From Cryptomeria japonica (taxonomy: Eukaryota > Streptophyta > Pinopsida > Cupressales > Cupressaceae), in the NCBI RefSeq assembly GCF_030272615.1, contig NC_081409.1, positions 476,245,573 through 476,309,572 of the forward strand: DNA of 64,000 nucleotides. The letters run 5' to 3'. Both the position numbers and the translations under genes were made by a program. Shown one piece after another: positions 61,101 through 64,000 of this stretch. The notes beneath the pieces were generated by a model, which was not told where the DNA came from, did no database searches, and was given only the letters and a program-made list of their open reading frames with translations. The first letter of the stretch is position 1. Every line of letters begins with the position of its first letter.

Positions 61101-62286
61101 TTCTGATGTCGCAATCCTCTATTAGGACTCCTTTATTGCAAGTAAGTCTGGATATTCTATTGGCTACCTTGTGCTTAAGGGTGGTTAAGTGAAAGAAGTG
61201 AGTGTTTTTATCACCTTCCTTTAGGAACAGAGCTCTAGATCTTTGTCTCCAGAAAGTCTCTTCGTTAGAAATGATGGAGTGGTATTTAGATAACAGATCA
61301 TTTTCAGCCATCCTAAGTTCTTCGGACAACCCCATCTCTTGGATTCTATCCTGGACAAGCTTTAGGTTGGCTTTAACTTGAGTTTTGTTCTTGAATATGT
61401 CCCCAAAGATCTCCTTGTTCTAGATTTTGATTTTGGCTTTTATGATGTTGAGCTTTTTAGCAATTCTGAAAAGATCCTTACCCTCCACTTCAAAGTTCCA
61501 CCATTCAGTAATGCAGGCTTCCAGAGAAGGGTGGGAGAGCCAAGCTTTTTCAAATCTGAAAGGGAAATTTCTCTTAGCCGAAAAAGAGTTGCCAGAAAAA
61601 GAGATAGGGAAATGATCTGAACCAATTTTGATAATAGAACCAAGGGAACAACTATACTTAGAAAGCCAGACAGGAGAGATTAAGGATCTGTCAAGCCTGA
61701 CTTGAATCAAATCAGCTCCGGTTCTTCTATTGGTCCAGGTGTAATTGATGCCCTGGAGATCAACATCAATGAGAGCTTGGTCATTAATGAAATCCATAAG
61801 GTCTTATTTTCCATTAAGATGTAAGGGGATTCCTCCCATCTTATCTTCATCTCTGAGTGGGGTATTGAAGTCTCCCATGATAATCCAGCTTTGATCAGCA
61901 AACTGGAGTCTGTCACCCGCAAGGCTTTTCCAGAATTTAGCTCTCCTGGATTTAGAGTTAGGAGCGTAGACATTAGATAACACCCAAACAAAGTTGTCCT
62001 TAATATGCTCGAGCAAAACTAAGATCCTATTAAAGGCAGAGATGATTTCCTTTCCTATTATAGTATTTTTGTTCCAAAAGATCATAGTTCCTCTAGAGGC
62101 ACCCTCTGAGTTAGTTCATATGACTCCGTTTTCTTTGAAAATTCCGATCCTTTCAACTTTTTCTTTAGACATCTTGGTTTCCTGAACAAGGACCACATCT
62201 AGTTTATGATCTCTGATGACGTTTTGTAACACATCCTGCTTATGGGGGGCGTTTAGCCCTCTGATATTCTAGGATATAATCTTCAT
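58107..62286 (-). pseudogene. LINE ORF2: endonuclease, reverse transcriptase, RNase H
   Basis: Start ATG 62286 (MKIIS then a TAG in place of the Trp of the MKIISWNIRG motif). One frame covers 62286 to 59389, then a one-base shift. Endonuclease: VQETKM (near 62180), WVLSNVYAP, MGDFNTP (near 61870), RLDRSL and SDHFPI. Reverse transcriptase: KSPGLDGFPMFFF (60900), LIPKIPGADSLNKFRPISLCN, KLDMAKAFDRVNW (60540), FVDDS (60210, for the usual F-x-DD). A thumb and zinc-binding region follows to about 58980. RNase H (58502-58110) shows EASATLHTLILA, LEGDSLNIIKCL and a late N-x2-A-N. In-frame stops at 61804, 61420, 61036, 60616, 60067, 59653 and 58275 among others lie at Gln or Trp positions. Inactive. 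Confidence 0.92.
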
Positions 62287-62345
62287 ATTTTAACTGGGGA
62301 TAGGGCTGACTCGATGGAACACTATGTTCCATCAACACGGTTCTT

Positions 62346-63941
62346 CTAGCTTTCCTGTTCCCTTTGATGTTTTAGGGATGGCCTTCCCTGCTTTTTATTT
62401 TGGCTTCCAACATCTACCTTTTTCTTAATCTTGCTTCTAGTTGAGATTCCTTCCTTGAGTTCCTCCTTGTTCAATTTTCCTTCTCTCGACCTAGGAATCT
62501 GGAGGGTTTCATCCATCATAAGCATGCTTTGGGAAGGGCTTTTGCAAAGGAGAGGCTTTGGGCTTCCATTAGTTAAGAGAAATAAGGGTTTAGAATCATA
62601 AGGGTCTTGGGCTTCATTAAAGTCATTAAAGTTTGTGTCAGCCGATTTAGAGAGTGAAGAGGCTGGAAATGGTTCTTCCTTCTCCTGGCTAGCTGATCTG
62701 TCCTTTTGGTCTGGAATGGATTCATCCTTCTCCTGGTTTACAATTTCATTCTCCTGGGCTTCTGGGATTTCTTTGTTGATCAACTCAGTTCCTGGCTCTG
62801 CTTCTTTGGAGCTCTCTAGTGGGTCGTTGGAGCAAACACAATCTTGTTTATCATTGCTACTACTCCCAGTCCTCTTGATTTCATTCATATGTTCCATTGC
62901 ATCCTTTTTTTGATTACTCTCGGATATTGATGAATCTACTTTTTTGTTTGTCATTTGCCAGATCTTTTTGTTCTTAGAGATACTATCTGTCTTGCATTCC
63001 TTGCCTTTCTTAAGCGGACAAGATTTTGCCCAATGCCCTGATTTTTTGTAGTGGAAACAGGCAAATGGTAGAGATTCATATTCAATAGCTTGGGACCATT
63101 TTCCTAGTTTAGATATGATATCTATGGATTGAGGCATATTTGTCATTTGGTTAACATTTACGCAAATTCAAGCAAAGACTAACCTTGATTTAGCCACCGT
63201 CATCAGGTCAATCGATAAGAGTTCTCCAAAGGATTTCGCAATGCCCTTGAAAACTTCCTCATTCTAGTATTCAAGCGGGAGACCCAGGAGGCATGTCCAT
63301 ACTGGCGCAGAAATGAAGAAGGATTCATCCAGGATGAGATTCGGGGCCCATTTCTAGAGAGCCAGGGAAGACTTGCCAAACATCCAGGGGCCTTCATAGA
63401 GAGCTTTGTTCATGTCTTCTTCAGAGTTGAAGGTAAAGGTAAAAAACCCTCTAGGCAGTGCCACCACTTCCACTTGTCCTTTCACCATCCATTTTCTCCT
63501 TATGAAATTCCTAACATCATCAATGTTGGGCCTAAAGCCAAAGAATCATCCCACTAAGGTCATCGATAGGCCAACTATAGTCATATCGACCACTTTGTCT
63601 GGAATGGAAATAGCAACTAGACTAGAGACAGGGTCTGAGATGTTCGTAACTTCCGGAAGCCCAAATTTAACCAGTGGCTTCACTCCAAAGAGAGAGGACC
63701 ATTTTTTCCATTTTCCTCTGTCCTGTGGGTCCCCGGGGATCGAATCTTTTTCTTCTCCTAGTTTTGTTGTTTCCTTGTCCTCTTCTGACCCTTGAGATGT
63801 CTGACCTCCTACCTGCGTGCTAGATTTGATCCTAGGGGAACAACAGTTTCTAGGAAAACCACCATTCCCAGGAATTCCCCCATTTCCCAATTTGAAATTT
63901 GGGATTCTCACTCCTTTTCGCTCTGCTCCATTCCGCTCCAT
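62346..63941 (-). pseudogene. LINE ORF1: DUF4283-type nucleic-acid-binding protein
   Basis: Plant L1 ORF1 protein, which coats element RNA. One frame of 532 codons with four stops and no shift: TGA at 63546 (Trp of GWFFGFRP), TAG near 63353 and 63266, TGA near 63176 (Arg codon). The DUF4283 domain lies at about 63540-63150: VRNFIRRKWMVKGQVEVVAL, GFFTFTFNSEEDMNKALYEGPW, PVWTCLLGLPLEY. The CCHC knuckle CFHYKKSGHWAKSC follows near 63060. The Tyr at its third Cys position (CFHY for CFHC) is a missing ligand. The C-terminal half is Glu/Lys/Ser-rich. The start at 63941 lies within a short repeat (GGAATGGAGC), so the true start might be lost. Confidence 0.9.
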
Positions 63942-63954
63942 TCCGCTTTGCTAT

Positions 63955-63968
63955 CCTTGATATCACTA

Positions 63969-63971
<3 letters not shown>
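63955..63971. repeat. LINE target duplication, right copy (17 bp)
   Basis: Exact match to 56203-56219; marks the 5' end of the minus-strand LINE. Confidence 0.95.

Positions 63972-64000
<29 letters not shown>
63971..64000. repeat. (TTA)n microsatellite at the window edge
   Basis: About ten TTA units directly after the right duplication, running off the window. It belongs to the target site or to a flanking element. Confidence 0.9.

Larger units (their letters stand above)
56220..63954 (-). mobile_element. L1-type LINE, near full length, three ORFs
   Basis: A minus-strand non-LTR retrotransposon of 7.7 kb between 17-bp duplications. Gene order 5' to 3': ORF1 (63941-62346), ORF2 (62286-58107), ORF3 (58117 to about 56388). 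The 3' end is at the left with a very short T run on the plus strand (about five T including two of the duplication), so the poly-A tail is minimal. Only 13 bases precede the first ATG, so some 5' truncation is possible. Inactivation is almost wholly by in-frame stops, with only one clear frameshift in ORF2 and one in ORF3. Plant L1 elements normally have two ORFs. Confidence 0.9.

Noticed and set aside
1-64000. CRISPR array or bacterial-type operon
   Set aside because: No regularly spaced identical repeats with unique spacers; tandem units are contiguous minisatellites, and the content is plant retrotransposons.

Overview
The window is repeat-rich plant nuclear DNA made almost entirely of retrotransposons. 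I see no intact host gene, no tRNA or rRNA gene and no CRISPR array. It is AT-rich, and its elements are plant copia, Ty3/gypsy and L1-type LINE families, nested inside one another and heavily decayed. Depth of nesting, LTRs over 4 kb and scarcity of genes suggest a large-genome seed plant, plausibly a gymnosperm. That attribution is inference.

Layout. 1-9924 holds a minus-strand copia element ('copia A'): LTR 9446-9924, primer site, leader, gag, then protease 943-1632. It is split by a second minus-strand LTR element (LTR 5768-7141) that carries a long unrecognised ORF (2610-5494) instead of gag-pol. Copia A itself cuts a plus-strand copia ('copia B', 9925-12627 plus a tail at 19568-20374). 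Copia B's 3' region is in turn cut by an element with a 4.3-kb LTR (12869-19567). 20457-22690 is a decayed minus-strand gene that seems to have introns.

24025-50918 is a minus-strand Ty3/gypsy element, with gag and protease on the right and an extra RNase H, reverse transcriptase and RNase H on the left. It is split by a complete plus-strand copia element ('copia C', 26334-47675, duplication ATACC). After mentally removing copia C and one duplication copy, the gypsy reading frame is continuous. Copia C carries a nested insertion in each LTR: a pol-less LTR element (26421-35986, duplication GATAT) in the 5' LTR, and a 4.1-kb solo LTR (42875-47015, duplication TGCTA) in the 3' LTR. A third sequence of the giant-LTR type starts at 51143.

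56220-63954 is a near-complete minus-strand L1-type LINE between 17-bp target duplications. It has ORF1 (nucleic-acid binding), ORF2 (endonuclease, reverse transcriptase, RNase H) and an unexpected third ORF whose start overlaps the end of ORF2.

Two themes stand out. First, nearly all in-frame stops, in unrelated elements, sit where the family has Gln, Trp or Arg, so each is one C-to-T or G-to-A change away from sense; many are CAG-to-TAG, as expected from deamination of methylated cytosine. Second, three different elements carry long ORFs of unknown function (2610-5494, 29841-32503, 56388-58117).
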